A DNA stretch of 64,000 nt, taken from the NCBI GenBank assembly GCA_012861695.1, contig JAAOOA010000066.1, forward strand, positions 176,501 to 240,500. Reading direction: 5' to 3'. The position numbers and the translations under genes are program-made. The notes beneath the pieces were generated by a model. The model was not told the DNA's origin. It saw only the letters and a list, made by a program, of their open reading frames with translations, and searched no databases. Positions 21,719-34,348 of this stretch are shown here, in pieces; position 1 is the stretch's first letter, and each line of letters opens with the position of its first letter. This stretch comes from Trematomus loennbergii (Eukaryota > Chordata > Actinopteri > Perciformes > Nototheniidae).

Positions 21719-23861
21719 AAAGGGCCCATGTCATGGCCATTTCCACTGATCATAATTACATTGTTGAGGTATACTAAAATAGATTTATACTGTGCAATTT
21801 TCCAAACTCACATTGGTTTCACATACAGCATCTCTGTCAAGCATGTGTATTCAGCAGTATTCACTTTCTCCACTAAACGACTCGTTGGAGCTCTTGCCCC
21901 CCCTCCCTGTGAGCCTAGTGTGCTCCGATTGGTCAGCTCGGCCACTCGTTCTGATTAGTCAACCACCAGAGAGGCTGCGCCCATGTCTAACAGTGCTTTT
22001 CCCGGCTGCTCTCAGCGTAACATCAGTCTTATCATGGCGTCGGTCAGCCGTATATTTTATATACATAATATTTTTAACTGTTGTTATAGAAGAGTGTGAC
22101 GGCCCCAGGGCCTTTGTCTTACGATGGGGTGGAGCTGAAGAGGCTAATCAGCACGATCACGGACACCTCCGGACACGACGGCCCCAGTCTCTCTCCAAAG
22201 CGGCTGCAGGAAGACTAACTCTGCGATCCTCTCAACCACCTATCTCTGCATTTACCACAATAAATGTGCCGTGGTTTTGTAAACTCGTGTATGTCTCCTT
22301 GTCTTTCCGTTGTGGCCTACGAGCCACTCTCATAACAAAGAGTAAGTTATTTTTACCCGTTATAAACTACTACTGTTTGATGAGAAATCAAATCATGGTT
22401 TGCTATATATGAATTCAGGGAAGAAAGGATAGGCCTACTAAGTATTTCCATTAAACTTTATTTTTAGAAATGTACAAAATGAACATAAATATACATATAT
22501 ACACACGGTATATCATCCATTCCTCCTCCTCGCATCTTGCCTGCGCACAGTCGGTGCGGTGCCTTTTAGCACGAGGCCTCAGTAGTAGTAGAAGTCCTCC
22601 CCGTCATGGATTGTCCGCCAGGATCTGGCTGGACGAAATCAAATGCAAATCACAAAATATTAGAGAAACTTAGTTGTTTTAGATTCGTTAGTAGTAGTTG
22701 TGTAATGAACAGCTTGCCTGCTAATATGCTAACCTAGCTTTGTTTACCTTGGTAGCTAACACGATATGAACGTTAGCTTGGAGGAAAGGCAACTATAATG
22801 CAGTGTAATAAAACTACTATGAACAAAAGCTAGTGGTTCATATTAGGCTAGCAATAACGTGTTTATAATTGCAATCGTATACGGGTATTCTGCTACCATA
22901 CAATGTAACTTGCATGAATACATTGTTTTGCGCTAGCATACAGCTAGCCTCGTTAGCTACATGCAGTATATGTACGGTCACAATGTACGGTAAATCACCC
23001 GGAGTATACTGTATGAGTATTCCGTGTGTGTGACTGCAGACATTCTCCTGCCATGACAAACATGTAAGGCCATCTGCTGACATTGTAGTTGATATATTTA
23101 AACGCTAGCAACGTAGCATCACAAAAATGTTTTTCCGACCAAAACTAGCTCTAGCTCCGTGTGTTAGATCGGTTGCATACACGCTACGCCAGCTATAATG
23201 TAATTACGTTTCGCGACTGACCGCACGGCAAATCACCCGGAGTATACTGTCAATAGGTATTTTGTGTGTGAATGCAGACATTCTCCTGCTATGAGATACA
23301 TGTATGCAAGGCCATCTGCTGATATTAGAGTTGATATATGGAAACTCTAGCAACTTAGTTAGCACAGTTAGCACTGTGTCAATGGCTTAGCAGTCCAACA
23401 CAGTTTACACATTTAAACAGTCTTGTTTGATAAATACACAAATAACAATGCAAACTTACAGGTTGTATACCCAGATCTTCCCCTGCTCCAAACGGTCCAA
23501 ACAAGCTGTGCATATCCGGCCTCAAACTGGGCAATGTTTTGGAAGCTTTCGTCTGTGAAATGCCGGTTCTTCGAACCTCTGGAGGAGGAACACGCCGCTG
23601 CTGGTGTGGCCATAGCTCTTCGGGATTGGTCCATTTCGTTCCGGGTACCGCATGACATCAGGCGGTACCCGGAAGAATCAAATGGGCAGTGACGTATCTC
23701 CAACGAGGCGTTTTGGGGAGGTATTTTCTGTGTTAGAGTTTTACTCGCTACAGGGTGTACTTTGAGGGTTTTGACTCTGCACACCGTTTACATGCATAAA
23801 AACCTTCATAACACACAAGGGGACGGGTAATAACCGGAAAAGCATGACATGGGAGCTTTAA
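21719..23861 (+). mobile_element. MITE family E, long copy
   Basis: Ends 'aaagggcccatgtcatgg' and 'gcatgacatgggagcttt' form the inverted termini. Both end regions match the shorter, inverted relative at 29031-29763. The interior holds a solo LTR (22095-22337) and a diverged tandem duplication (about 22975-23110 and 23219-23365). A 123-residue minus-strand frame at 23413-23784 shows no known domain. Confidence 0.65.
22095..22337 (+). mobile_element. solo LTR, gypsy-like, duplication AAGAG
   Basis: 243 bp from 'tgtgacggccccagggcc' to 'ctctcataaca', TG...CA, with 'aataaa' at about 22259. AAGAG flanks it at 22090-22094 and 22338-22342. The 5-bp duplication and the TGTGACG start fit Ty3/gypsy. 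Confidence 0.85.
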
Positions 23862-23864
23862 TGT

Positions 23865-24700
23865 TTTAATCAAGCCTAATTAGTTTGTCTGTTTTGCACA
23901 TCCTCCTATTAATATCTTTGTACATCCGGCACTAAACTGTTTTATTCTAGATATCATTTACAGTATCTTCTTGATATTTTCTATTCTATCAGACCTTCTA
24001 CTTTCCTGCTATTTTGTATTTCCTCTTAATATTTAAAGGTTTTCATCAAATATAACACATTCAACAAAACATGCAGCAGACCTTAGGCAAGGCAAGGCAA
24101 GTTTATTTATAAAGCACCTTTCAACACAAGGCAATTCAAAGTGCTTTACAAAAATGAAAGACATTAAGAAAAAGGCATTTAAAAACAGTCATTAAAAAGC
24201 AACAAAATCTACCTGCATTGCAATTACTCTAAACGTGTAATAACGTGTTTTAACCACTAGGTGGTGCGGGTTAAAAAACTGTCAAGCTTACAGTGTTAAC
24301 AATCAATTATACTGCTGTTTCTGGTTTAGTTTACGACGGATATATTTTGTTATCCACACATATATTGTTTTGATAATTGTAACACAAAAGCGATGTAAAA
24401 AACCCACAGCCACACAGAAAAGATGGTCTTAACATGACCCAGTAGTCTAGTTAATAAAAAAATAATAATATCAAACAAAATATTACTATTAACTTTATTG
24501 TGAAATTAAAACAGAACGGTAATAGAATAGTTTCCGGTCTATTCTGAGGCCCAATATCTGTAGATAAATAAAGAACTAAGCCAGATGTGTAATATTTAAT
24601 GCAGCCGAACCATTTATTACAATGCATTCATGTGATGACTTTCAAAGAGTAAAGCAAGCACTAGCTGAATAAAGTATGATTTTATCTTTTACGAAACGTT
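23865..24700. other. gene-free stretch with a short repeat
   Basis: 24105-24175 ('tttatttataaagcaccttt' to 'caaagtgctttac') is a common short fish repeat. The rest is AT-rich and shows no gene. Confidence 0.45.
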
Positions 24701-24709
24701 TTTTTTCAT

Positions 24710-25045
24710 ATGGAATGCAGTTGGAGGTCAACCAATCACAGAGCTTGAGGACTAATCACGGGGTTTGTCAAGCAAAGCGGACTGGTGTCGTCACAAACAA
24801 TAGCTGAGGATTATGGGTAGTGTAGTGTCTTCGGTCATCCTAAACTCCGATAAAACTATTTGTTTCTCAGAACCGAAGGGGAAAAACACAAAAGCATTGT
24901 ACACAATTTAAACCAATTACTGTTGTGTAATTAACAAGGATAATCTGTTTTTTTAGTTGATGAATAGTGCAGATATCACTGTAAAATCAATCGACAGTAA
25001 GGAGAATACTTACTTCCGGGTGTAAAATTATATTCGATATGTAAT
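24710..25045 (-). repeat. GC-rich dispersed repeat, copy 2
   Basis: Reverse complement of the part shared with 17720-18000, including 'aatcgacagtaaggagaata'. It ends near 25045, where the upstream half of the repeat is missing. Confidence 0.6.
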
Positions 25046-25254
25046 GGACGCTCACATTGGGCTTGTTTGAGATGAGCTGCGGCTCGCTTCGAAAGTAGAC
25101 GAGAATAGCCGATAGCAGCCGGGGGAGGTCTCAAAAAGCTCGCCTGAAGTCGGACAGCTCGGAGTCGGCTTGACTCGGTTTGCATTTATAAAGAATGCAC
25201 AAATGTGTTTAATCGTTAATGTCGGATATGTACTAAGTAAATACATTTGTTCCT

Positions 25255-25560
25255 GCTCAAGATTAGATTCAACTTTATTGTTATTGCACAGATTACAGGT
25301 ACTGAGACAACGAAATGCAGTTTAGCTTCTAACCAGGAGTGCAACAAGCAGTAAAGTGAAAAGTAATGTACACAATCTACAGAATAAAATATAGAATGAA
25401 TTGAATGATGAATAAACAGTGAGGGGTATGAATACACTAGATATACACAGTAGCCTGTGAGCAGTATGAGCAGTATGAACAGTGTGTATGAATATGCTAA
25501 GATATATAAAGTATGAAAACGGTAAGCAGTGCAAGTATAGTATAAAATATATAGATATTC
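25255..25560 (-). mobile_element. probable LINE 3' untranslated fragment
   Basis: 'gattcaactttattgttatt' to 'gagacaacgaaatgcagttt' is a familiar block of fish LINE 3' ends. Further on, short repeats of 'gagcagtatgagcagtatga'. No reverse-transcriptase residue is left. Confidence 0.45.
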
Positions 25561-25911
25561 ATTTCATGATGATAAACATTGTGGAACAATTATGAAAAAT
25601 GTGACAAACTTTTGCGGAGCCAATTGGAGAGTTTCATCACCAGCACGGGGTGAAAACCACCAATGAGCGCTCAGCTCGATATACCAGCGAGTCGTTTCCC
25701 ATCAAACATTTCGCTTCTGCAGCTCGTGGAGAGAAACTGCTCCGCCTCGCTCTCAAGGCTGCTGGCGTCTTTGTCCCGCGAGATTTCAAAGTCTCATGCA
25801 GTCGAGCCTCCAGAGCAAAGTCGGACAAAATTACTAACCATCATGCAAAGCACTAGCAAGACGGCGGTCGCAATTGCGCAGGTCTGGTCTGCTCATCTCA
25901 AAAGAGCCTAT
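25561..25911. other. gene-free GC-rich stretch
   Basis: Frames open on both strands (25637-25920) have no domain. Probably part of the neighbouring dispersed repeat. Confidence 0.35.
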
Positions 25912-26290
25912 TGCCTTTAAATGCCGCCGACATGGACCGATGAGGTGCTTCCCTGAGCGTCAAATACCGCCGCCGATGGGAATACATTGCAATCAGTTGA
26001 AAGCTCTTTGCGTCCGTTTATGAAGCTGAAGGAGCCTCGGCGCGTCACAACTGCACGCCAAAGGACCCTGACCAAGTGTCGCTCTTTGATGATCAGGGAG
26101 TGAGACTGTGTTGTCATAAACTGGCAACAACAATGATCCCAAGCTCCTCCTCCTTAACAGAGATAGCAGCAATACCCAAGGCCGTAGACCTATGCCATGG
26201 GAAAAGAGACAGTGAAAGGAGAAAACGATCAACTGTGTCCATTTGCTTTGGGATCCACTCACTTTTTGAAACACAACCACTGTGAAGTCA
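25912..26290 (-). repeat. GC-rich dispersed repeat, copy 3
   Basis: Reverse complement of the upstream half of the fullest copy at 53930-54270 ('ggtgcttccctgagcgtcaa', 'ctttgcgtccgtttatgaag'). Confidence 0.65.
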
Positions 26291-27689
26291 GACATGGAGA
26301 CACCAGAAATGACATGGCTTCAAGAGCAAAGATATACACACTGCAGTTATAGCATACACTTTTCCTTTTTCAAGTGTGAATATCTGTAAATAAACCTTCT
26401 GGGCCAGCAAAAGGAATACAAACTCTCATGAGCTCCTCTTTGGCTAGGTCACTGGCAGAGAGTATGAAGGAGTATTGACCTGTCTGAAAGGACAGACAGA
26501 CAGCAAACATCCAAGTAAATAGAGACAACAAGGCACACAGGAAATCAGCTGGAGAGATCAAGTTATTTATTTTGTGTGGATGAGATTTATTTGATTTTAA
26601 TGGACAACGTGTCCTCCCAAGGTTATCATTCAATGACCTGATGTGGCTGGCCACTGACTAGCACAGACTATATCATTATTAATGTGTACAAGTTGGTTGA
26701 AAAAGTGTAACATAGTCATTTAATTGTAATGTATTCATAATAACAATGAGCACACAAAAGAATAGCTCCTAAAAATGACAAAATACGATAAGAATCAATA
26801 TATGTTTATCTATTTAAGATCATTTTAATACATATTGTATTTATTACGTAGTGTTTGATCATGTCTTGGAAGTAGGAAGGAATGGTTCCTTTCATCGTAC
26901 TGTGGAGTCTGGATGCAAGCTAACAGAGTGGTGTAAGGAGGTGAGGACTGCGAGAACTGGAGGTGAGACTCCAGGCTGGCTTCAGTGTTTTGGAGCAGCT
27001 GACTGATGGCAGGCCTGCTGACTGTCACACAGAAGTCTTTTTAGCCACAAATCTGAACATTCAGTTTGTTTAACAACACAACATTTATAAAAACTAAAAA
27101 CCTTCCCAGTGTGCTCACATTGTCATATGTGACATCTTTCCCAATTCATTGTCAATGAAGACGTTCCAGACTTTATACTTGATGACATCACACATTTGAG
27201 TGTCAGCGCTGTACTTTTGGATTTGAAAGAGAGTTGGTCATGTTTTGGTATACTGATGGAATGTCTTGGACAAAAGACATCAAGTATGACGTTTGGAAAA
27301 AGGCGTAGTTCCCTCTAAATTATACAATTACAATTGTATTATACAATCAAGTAATATTTGTATTTCCGTAGTCCTTAAAGTTCCCTCGTTTTTTATTGTG
27401 TCATAAACATAAAATAAATAATTTTTACTTTATATCTAATGATTAAAAATACTCATACTTTAAAGAAGATGATTTCTAAACTGGGTTCTGTAACTAAGCA
27501 GGGTTCACAGACTGGGTAAGGCACAACTAATGGGTGTCATTCTGCTGCCTATTTAGAACTCTTACTTTAATTTTGTTTATTTCATTTTGCTTTTAATACA
27601 TTGATCTTAGTAATGTGTCAAATGTATGACTTTAACATGGAGGACTGATAACAATTTGTACCTAGTCATTTACGGCTCTACAATGGTTT
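26291..27689. other. stretch with no sure gene
   Basis: Only a short minus-strand frame at 26825-27028 reads like protein (RPAISQLLQNTEASLESH). An acceptor-like 'ttctgtgtgacag' precedes it on the minus strand. I cannot identify it. The rest shows nothing. Confidence 0.25.
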
Positions 27690-28010
27690 AGGTACAGACC
27701 GGCGTGTGGGCTTTGCCAAGGCCAGATCAGCTGCAACAGGTAGTCACTGTGGGGTACCCCCAGGGTCGGTGCTGGGACCAGTTCTCTCATCTATTTACAT
27801 GCTCCCTCTTGGCACCATCATCCGTAAGCACAACATCAGTTTCAATTTTTATACAGATGACTCGCAGAATAATTTTAGCTGCGACCAAGCAAACCACACC
27901 CTTAACGCTGTTAATCTGCTCAAATGCCTCCAGGATTTCCACATGGAGCCCCCTCCACACGCTCCCAGTTCAAACACACCACACAATTGGGCTTACCAAG
28001 TTTTTCCAGA
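27690..28010 (+). pseudogene. LINE reverse-transcriptase fragment
   Basis: The plus-strand frame has [10 protein letters not shown] and then FYTDDSQ, matching the GVPQGS and YADD blocks of non-LTR reverse transcriptases (catalytic Asp pair). [14 protein letters not shown] between them is typical of fish L2/Rex-type LINEs. Both ends are truncated and the family-typical F/YADD is YTDD here. Confidence 0.8.
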
Positions 28011-28189
28011 CCCAACCGATCCAACTCACCCAACCATACTCACCACCAGATGGTGCTCAGTTGACAGCTCCGCCTCTCTCTTCACTCGTGGGTAAATCCG
28101 ATAATACAATAACACTATCGATCATCGGCCTTCAGCCAGGTTCTTTACCTCCGGGCCGGGAAGCTTCCCTTCTTCCTCAATCTATCATT

Positions 28190-28803
28190 AGGTGCTTTCA
28201 CACCGGAGTACTTTTCCCAGGAATAGTTCCGATAGTTCCTGGGATTTTGCGTTCACACTAAAAAGATCTGGAACTAGAACTTTTTTCTGGGAACCTTTTC
28301 ACCCCTTTTCAGTCTTTTCAAGGTTCCAATTTCTGATTGGCTGGGCGAATTGCAAACCACGCCCCGTAAAAAGTTTTGTGAAGCCGCCATTTTATTTGCT
28401 CGCATCAGCATTATTAGCATTAGCATTAGCCCAGCACACCAACAGAGAGAGACTAACTTATGGCAACACAAAATAAAACATGGGAGCGGTGGAGTGATGA
28501 GGAGGTGTCGGCGCTTCTGGCGATTTACTCGGAAGGCTTCAGTAGAAGCTGCTGGGAAGACTCCGGGGACTTCCGGCCGGGGACTTCGGGTGGCAGTATC
28601 CGCCGTGAAGTTGTTTGCGGCCTGCCAGTAAACCCAAAGCAGAAGAAGAAGAAGTGACGTCAGCAGCTTCATTTGCGTAATCCTTCCTCAGGGACTTATT
28701 CCGGTGTGAACGCGATCTACTAGATAGTTCCGGAACTAAAGATTTCCGGGGAACTTAGTTCCGGGAACTACTCCTGGGAAAAGTACTTGGTGTGAAAGCG
28801 CCT
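28190..28803 (+). mobile_element. MITE with SANT-like coding remnant
   Basis: 614 bp with inverted ends 'aggtgctttcacaccggagt' and 'ggtgtgaaagcgcct', flanked by ATT at 28187-28189 and 28804-28806. Inside, 28460-28657 encodes 65 residues starting MATQNKTWERWSDEEVSALL, the opening of a Myb/SANT-like domain of the kind carried by PIF/Harbinger elements. A second, inverted copy is at 38485-38982. Confidence 0.7.
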
Positions 28804-28809
28804 ATTGGG

Positions 28810-29030
28810 TGTTTTTATTGAACCATTCTTAGTCGGGCCCCTTGCCTGAGACCAATTAGCAATGGGAGACCCTATCAGGAACACCCCAGCCTTATTATTA
28901 TGACTACAGCATCCAACAGTATGTATAGATTAGAGGAATACTTTGAGGACAAAAGCAAGGAGGCTGTTCCCATCAGTTGGTTTGTGGTGAAAATATGGTA
29001 AGAATTTGATTAATAAAATATAGTTATTTT
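28810..29030. other. short gene-free stretch
   Basis: 'tcgggccccttgcctgagac' to 'aatgggagaccctatcagga' resembles a repeat seen widely in fish; class unknown. Confidence 0.35.
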
Positions 29031-29763
29031 AAAGGTCCCATGTCATGTGTAGGAGCCAAAATGCTTGTTTTGCCATTACTTATTATTTGTATTATTATCT
29101 TCATTTCTGTTTGCATCGCGTTTCATTCTTATTGTTTATCACTTCCGGCAATGGTCACGTGGGTGTGGTTTATTGTTATTTAGGTCACCTGTTGGATGCC
29201 GGTTTGGGAGGATATGATGTAGGAAGAGGGTGAATTTGCTCTGATACTTTCTGTTGACCCTCAGGTCGGGAGTTGTACATTGTTTGTTTGCGTTTTATTA
29301 AACACTATGGACTATGAATGACTTCGGACTCTTATATGGAACGCGTCACAGCAAAGAGCACATTTTAGCCTCTCAGCGGCATAACTCATAGGGAGTTTGT
29401 GCCACTACATCATGCTTTTCCGGTTATTACCCATCCCCTTGTGTGTTATGAAGGTTTTTATGCATGTAAACGGTCTGCAAAGTCACAAACCCTCAAAGTA
29501 CACCCTGTAGCGAGTAAAACTCTAACACAGAAAAGACCTGTCTATGCTGCCCCAGAACGCCTCGTTGGAGATTTCTCTTTTTCTTCCTGGGTACAGTGAC
29601 GTGACCATACCCAATGTGGAGCTCCACACACACACTCTCTCAGCGGCAAAACTGTGACGCGCTGGGGGGGTGAGTTTGGAAAATTGCACAATATAAATCT
29701 ATTCTAGTAGAGCTCAACAATGGAATTATGATCAGTAGAAATCACCATGACATGGGACCTTTA
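29031..29763 (-). mobile_element. MITE family E, short copy
   Basis: Ends 'aaaggtcccatgtcatg' and 'catgacatgggaccttt'. Its end regions are the reverse complement of those of the copy at 21719-23861. A solo LTR (29048-29409) is inserted close to its left end. Confidence 0.7.
29048..29409 (+). mobile_element. solo LTR, duplication TCATG
   Basis: 362 bp from 'tgtaggagccaaaatgct' to 'gtgccactaca', TG...CA, with 'attaaa' near 29296. TCATG flanks it (29043-29047, 29410-29414). Removing it joins 'cccatgtcatg' to 'cttttccggttatta', exactly as in the other family member. Probably a Ty3/gypsy or other 5-bp-duplicating element. Confidence 0.8.
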
Positions 29764-30089
29764 AGTCATCGGTGTAGTTTCCAGGACTGGGTTTTTAAGG
29801 GATATGTTTTTGACGATGCACTGCTGAGCCAGGCTCGTAATGAATACTGAAATGAACATTTTGTTCATCTCAGTTAATGAAATAGGTTACTTGCTGTGTT
29901 GTAGCACAGACCTTATAGTGTACAATCTCAAATTGTTCAAGAGCTGGTTGAAAGTTCATGAGGGGAACCTGGAAAACAGGGAAGAAGGTCCAGAACTCAG
30001 TGCTGTATAGCTCAGTGATTGGTGTAGCCATCACCCATTGTACATTTCAGACACTTTGTCATCAATCCTGCCCTGCTGGCTTTTTGGAA

Positions 30090-30290
30090 AGATTCAGCTC
30101 CCTCACCATTGGACATTGAAAAGGGTTCTCCAGCTTCATACACTGCTTTCTGTCAGACGGAAGTCCTCTCATCAGCCTACAGGTGGAGTCAGGGGCATGC
30201 AGTGGGAGAGGTTGTTCTGCAGCAGAGTTTTGAAGGCAGAGCTGAAATCTACAGACACCATGCTGGCTCATGCTCTTACAGGCCTGTGCA
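30090..30290 (-). pseudogene. decayed LINE reverse-transcriptase piece
   Basis: Minus-strand segment reads VSVDFSSAFKTLLQNN, close to the VDFSSAFNTI block of fish LINEs (first catalytic Asp), then DRKQCMKL after frame changes. Surroundings are decayed. Confidence 0.45.
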
Positions 30291-30901
30291 AACATTAAAA
30301 TACTTAAAGCCACCAAGGTCAGGACAATGAGGCTGTGAATGTATGTGGCACAGGGCTTTACTTATAGAGGACACACCTTTTTATTTCTGATCAAATAAAC
30401 GTATTTATACAGGAGATTGGTTTTAAGTTTCCAGGATTTAGCTTTTACTGAAGTTGTGATATCTCTCAATGATAATTTGACAACTTTAGTAGCAGAAATG
30501 AACAAAAAACTATAAAATGCTTTACTTTATAAAAGGCTCTGCGTCCTAATCAGATTGAAGACCTCAACATCTTCTGAGTCTGCAGGAACAGTTATTGGAT
30601 GTTGTTTATATGAATCGCATAAAACACATTTCCATCTTAACATAAAGCATGTCCAGTAAAGGATTGAACTCTGAGGCAGTTTCCTCTTAAATATGATGTT
30701 CCTCTCAAATACTGTGTCACTCCTTTCACTGCACTGACCTGTTGAGATTAACAACGTTTAACAATGTTATACATTATTTCATGTGTAATAGTTTGGCTCA
30801 ATTTCAGTGTTCCTGTACTTAAATGTTTCGTTATTGATATGATGAAGTGTAACCACAAAGTGTAACAATCTCAAGATCAGAAAGAACATCTACATAACAG
30901 T

Positions 30902-31030
<129 letters not shown>

Positions 31031-33079
31031 TGCCTGGTTACGATGATCTCTGCTATTCCTGGTCTGAAGGGGAGGAGCAGGGTGAAAACAAGACTTTGCC
31101 CCTGACTCATGCCCTCTGTGGCAGCATAATGCTGACCATCCAAGTGTGTTTGTGTCTCCTTGTTTGAATATGTGGCTGATAAAATATATATATACATACA
31201 GTAACCACCTAAAAACATGTATTGGTGCCAAAGTGCGATATGTTTCTGGTCAATTCGGTTTTGTTGTTTTTGCTTGTCCCTAAATGTTTTCCTCTCTGCG
31301 TTGCATAACAGATGGTACATTTAGCCCCCACATTAGAAAACCAGTCCGTAGTGGCCAAAACTGAATTTCTGTAAGGGTGTGGTACATTCCGGTTGTTTTT
31401 ATGATTAAAAAAGCACTTATTGTAAATGTAAAAGTTTAACCGTATATTAATTTAGTCCCTGTCTATTATCTGTCTTTTATTTTCTTAGAGGTCACACGTG
31501 CTATACATTATTATCTGACAGGGCTGTAATATCTCTGAGAGCCGATCCACTTGCTGGCTCACACGGTGGTCAAACAGCAGCAGTTGATGAACTCATTCAG
31601 TCCAACCTGGCTCTTTCGTAACATTATATAAGGTTATGCCATCTGCACAGACTTACTCATTGTTACATATTTGCCCAGCCGAGGGTTAGGGTGGTGGTGG
31701 GGTAATAGAGTCCAGCATACTGTGTCACATTTATTGATCCCTCCTTTTCCAAGCACAATCTCCCCCATACACACACTCTGGTTTCTTCACACACAGCATT
31801 CTATTCGCAGGGAACTCAACAAGTGGCCCTGCAAAGTTATTTTAATATTTGATTATTGCCAATATGTGTTGTTAAATGCATGGTCGAGGTTCAACTTCAT
31901 TTTCAAAATGTTGATTAAACTATAGGTCATTTACCTCTACTACCTCATTTTAAGGTAGTGTAAGGTACCTTCTATTCCAACCTTAAAAATGATCATATAG
32001 TCAGATCAACACATCTCCGTGTTCAAGGATAACCTCATCTAACATTGCATAATGTCACTCTGTCAACAACCCTGCATGTTGTCTCTGGCCCTTGTGAAGA
32101 GAGTTGCAGCCCCTTTGGAAATCAATGGTAATAACAAGCTTAAAAGTGATCTGCAGATTCGGGAACATAAAAATATTGTTTCTCAGATCACACCACTCAA
32201 AACTATTTATCTGTAAATGCTGACATTAATCTGACACTGTACAGGGTACAATTCAATAACTAAAAGGCTACATATACTACATTACACTGCTCGGATGTAT
32301 GCTTGAAGCAGCTGTGGGATGTGATTTGATACTTTTAGGCCAAGAAGTTGCCATGGTAAGCATGTTCAGCTATGTGTTACTTTATTAAGCAATTGTTGGT
32401 AATTAAACTTTATCATGACGGATCAGAATTTAAATAAATAATTTTAGACTCAACATATAAAACTTTTGGCTTGTGTAATACACACTTTAAAAAAAATGTT
32501 TTTCACAATATCTGATCTTATTGAGCACAATGTTAAATTCAGTCGAGGTGTGGGCGCACACATATATCAGCACACTCAGCTAATATCTGTTTTAAAACTG
32601 ATACGGCTGTTTACTGAGTACACATCTGGCATGTGTATTCATGCTTGCTGTGGAACATTCCAGTTAATTCATGTATGGCATACTGAGAAGTTGAGCCATA
32701 CTTGGAAAGAAAAATGTAATGAAAGGATTTTGTCTTTGTTGATAGGGACAAATAATAAAAAAAAACATCCTGTGAAAACCTGACAGCAATCTATCTTTTC
32801 CCATATGGTGGTGGGAGGACATAAGGGGTCTCTGGTATATATTTATATTTCGGGTAAAAGCTGACTGTATGCCTATGGTTCAAACACCATTATGGAATCA
32901 ACCACAACGATGAGTTGGACTACAGAGGGGGGTCCGGCAGAACCTGGTGGCGGTCCACAGACTGTCCCCCCTCCAAACCTTCAGGAGGCTGTACAGGAGG
33001 CTCTGCTTCAGGACCAGCAGGCTGTCAACATGCTGAACACTGTCTCTGCACCCTGAACATCCCAGAATAGCGTGCCACC
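31031..33079. other. stretch with no sure gene
   Basis: No conserved coding segment found. A 54-residue plus-strand frame at 32892-33056 (MESTTTMSWTTEGG...) is GC-rich but has no known domain. Confidence 0.35.
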
Positions 33080-33290
33080 CTATTACATTACATTACATGT
33101 TACTTGTAGACGCTTTTATCCAAAGCGACTTACATACTCAATACTGTGGACAATCCCCACAGGAGCAATTTGGGGTGAAGTGTCTCAGGGACACAACGAC
33201 ATGCTGACTGCAGTGGGAATTGAACCTGTGACCCACTGATCCCAACACCAAGGCTCTATCCACTGCGCCACACGCCTCCCCCTATTACAA
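33080..33290 (+). repeat. short dispersed teleost repeat, copy 3
   Basis: The fullest copy: 'cttttatccaaagcgactta' to 'ccactgcgccacacgcctcc', with a 'cattacattaca' start. Confidence 0.7.
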
Positions 33291-34115
33291 TATTTTGAGA
33301 TTCATAGGGATCTGAGCACATCACATTACGTATGCAGGATTTTGGTTTAGTGTTTCCAACAATTGGGGGGGGGGGGGGCCGTAAAAAGTGATGAAAAGCT
33401 AGTAAGGATATCTGATTATTACACTTGAAACCATGTATGCCTCCAGTAATTTAACTTTTAAAAAGAAAACCGAATCAATTTAGATAATGAGCACATTTCT
33501 GTCCTGTGGCCTTGAGGTGGCAGTAGTGCTTTCATAAACTAAAGGTGGGGCATTTACAGAAAAACTGTAAGAAACACCTATTCATATTTAGACCAGCAAA
33601 TAGTTCAATGGCATTCTTGCTTAAAGGAGCAACGGACTTCAATACAAGATATGACATTGGTGCACCAGTTCACTTTTGAATAATGACTGTGTGGATTATG
33701 TCTACCTAATCAACATTTATTGCTTTCAAAAAAGTGTTTATCTGTTTTTTTCTTGTTCTTTAATACATCTGCAGTGCCCCGGAGGTGAGGTGGCATCTCT
33801 CCACATACAGTATAGAAGTGAGCACGCAGGATTTCGGCTTTTGGCTAATTATAGACCGCTTTTTGGTCAGTTTGCATATCATTTAAATATATAACACAAT
33901 AAAGACTTATTAATTAAAAATGTTTCCTCATGGTGGCAATATGCTTTCTAATAAAAAAAAAACAAGATTTATACATCTTAAATGTTTTTCCCCCACAGGC
34001 TCAGGAGAATTACAAATTGCTCAGAGAAACCTTTACACAAAAAAAGAAGAAGGAAAAAGCCAAAGTGTAGCTGCAGCTCAACCCGAGGGAGGGGGGAGGA
34101 GGGTATTCACTGTCT
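33291..34115. other. upstream region of dio2, no gene
   Basis: AT-rich, with a poly-G run at 33366-33379. 'acccgagggaggggggagga' at 34081-34100 could bind Sp-type factors. No other gene seen. Confidence 0.4.
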
Positions 34116-34120
34116 ACATC

Positions 34121-34128
34121 TGACGTCA
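34121..34128 (+). promoter_or_regulatory. CRE in the dio2 promoter
   Basis: A perfect palindromic cAMP-response element TGACGTCA, 221 bp before the start codon and 37 bp before a TATA-like box. The human DIO2 promoter is known to carry a canonical CRE through which cAMP induces the gene, so the site is likely to be used. Confidence 0.7.
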
Positions 34129-34164
34129 ATCTTTCTACAAAGATAAGCCGTGTGGCTTAATATG

Positions 34165-34172
34165 AAATATAA
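34165..34172 (+). promoter_or_regulatory. TATA-like box of dio2
   Basis: 'aaatataa' at the distance from the CRE expected for a TATA promoter. It would place the transcript start near 34195 and the 5' leader at about 150 bp. Confidence 0.45.
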
Positions 34173-34348
34173 TGTTCGCACTTATAGGACGAGTTATGGA
34201 GCTCCAGCCTCCTCGTGCAGCTGCGAGCACACAGCAGGGGGACACAGGCACGCTGAACTCTGAGCGCGCACGGAGCCTCGCGCCGCTGGAGGCATGCAGG
34301 GCGCGCTGCAATAGTTGTGCTGCGGTCGGATACACGCAGGAAGACACC

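Noticed and set aside
26825..27028. Last exon of a neighbour gene such as cep128, which borders DIO2 in other vertebrates
   Set aside because: Wrong strand for the expected arrangement and no residue pattern that I can tie to Cep128; kept only as an unidentified frame.
34172..34348. N-terminal extension of Dio2 from upstream in-frame ATGs
   Set aside because: The first ATG overlaps the TATA-like box and the residues do not match the family; MGMASEDLL is the expected start.
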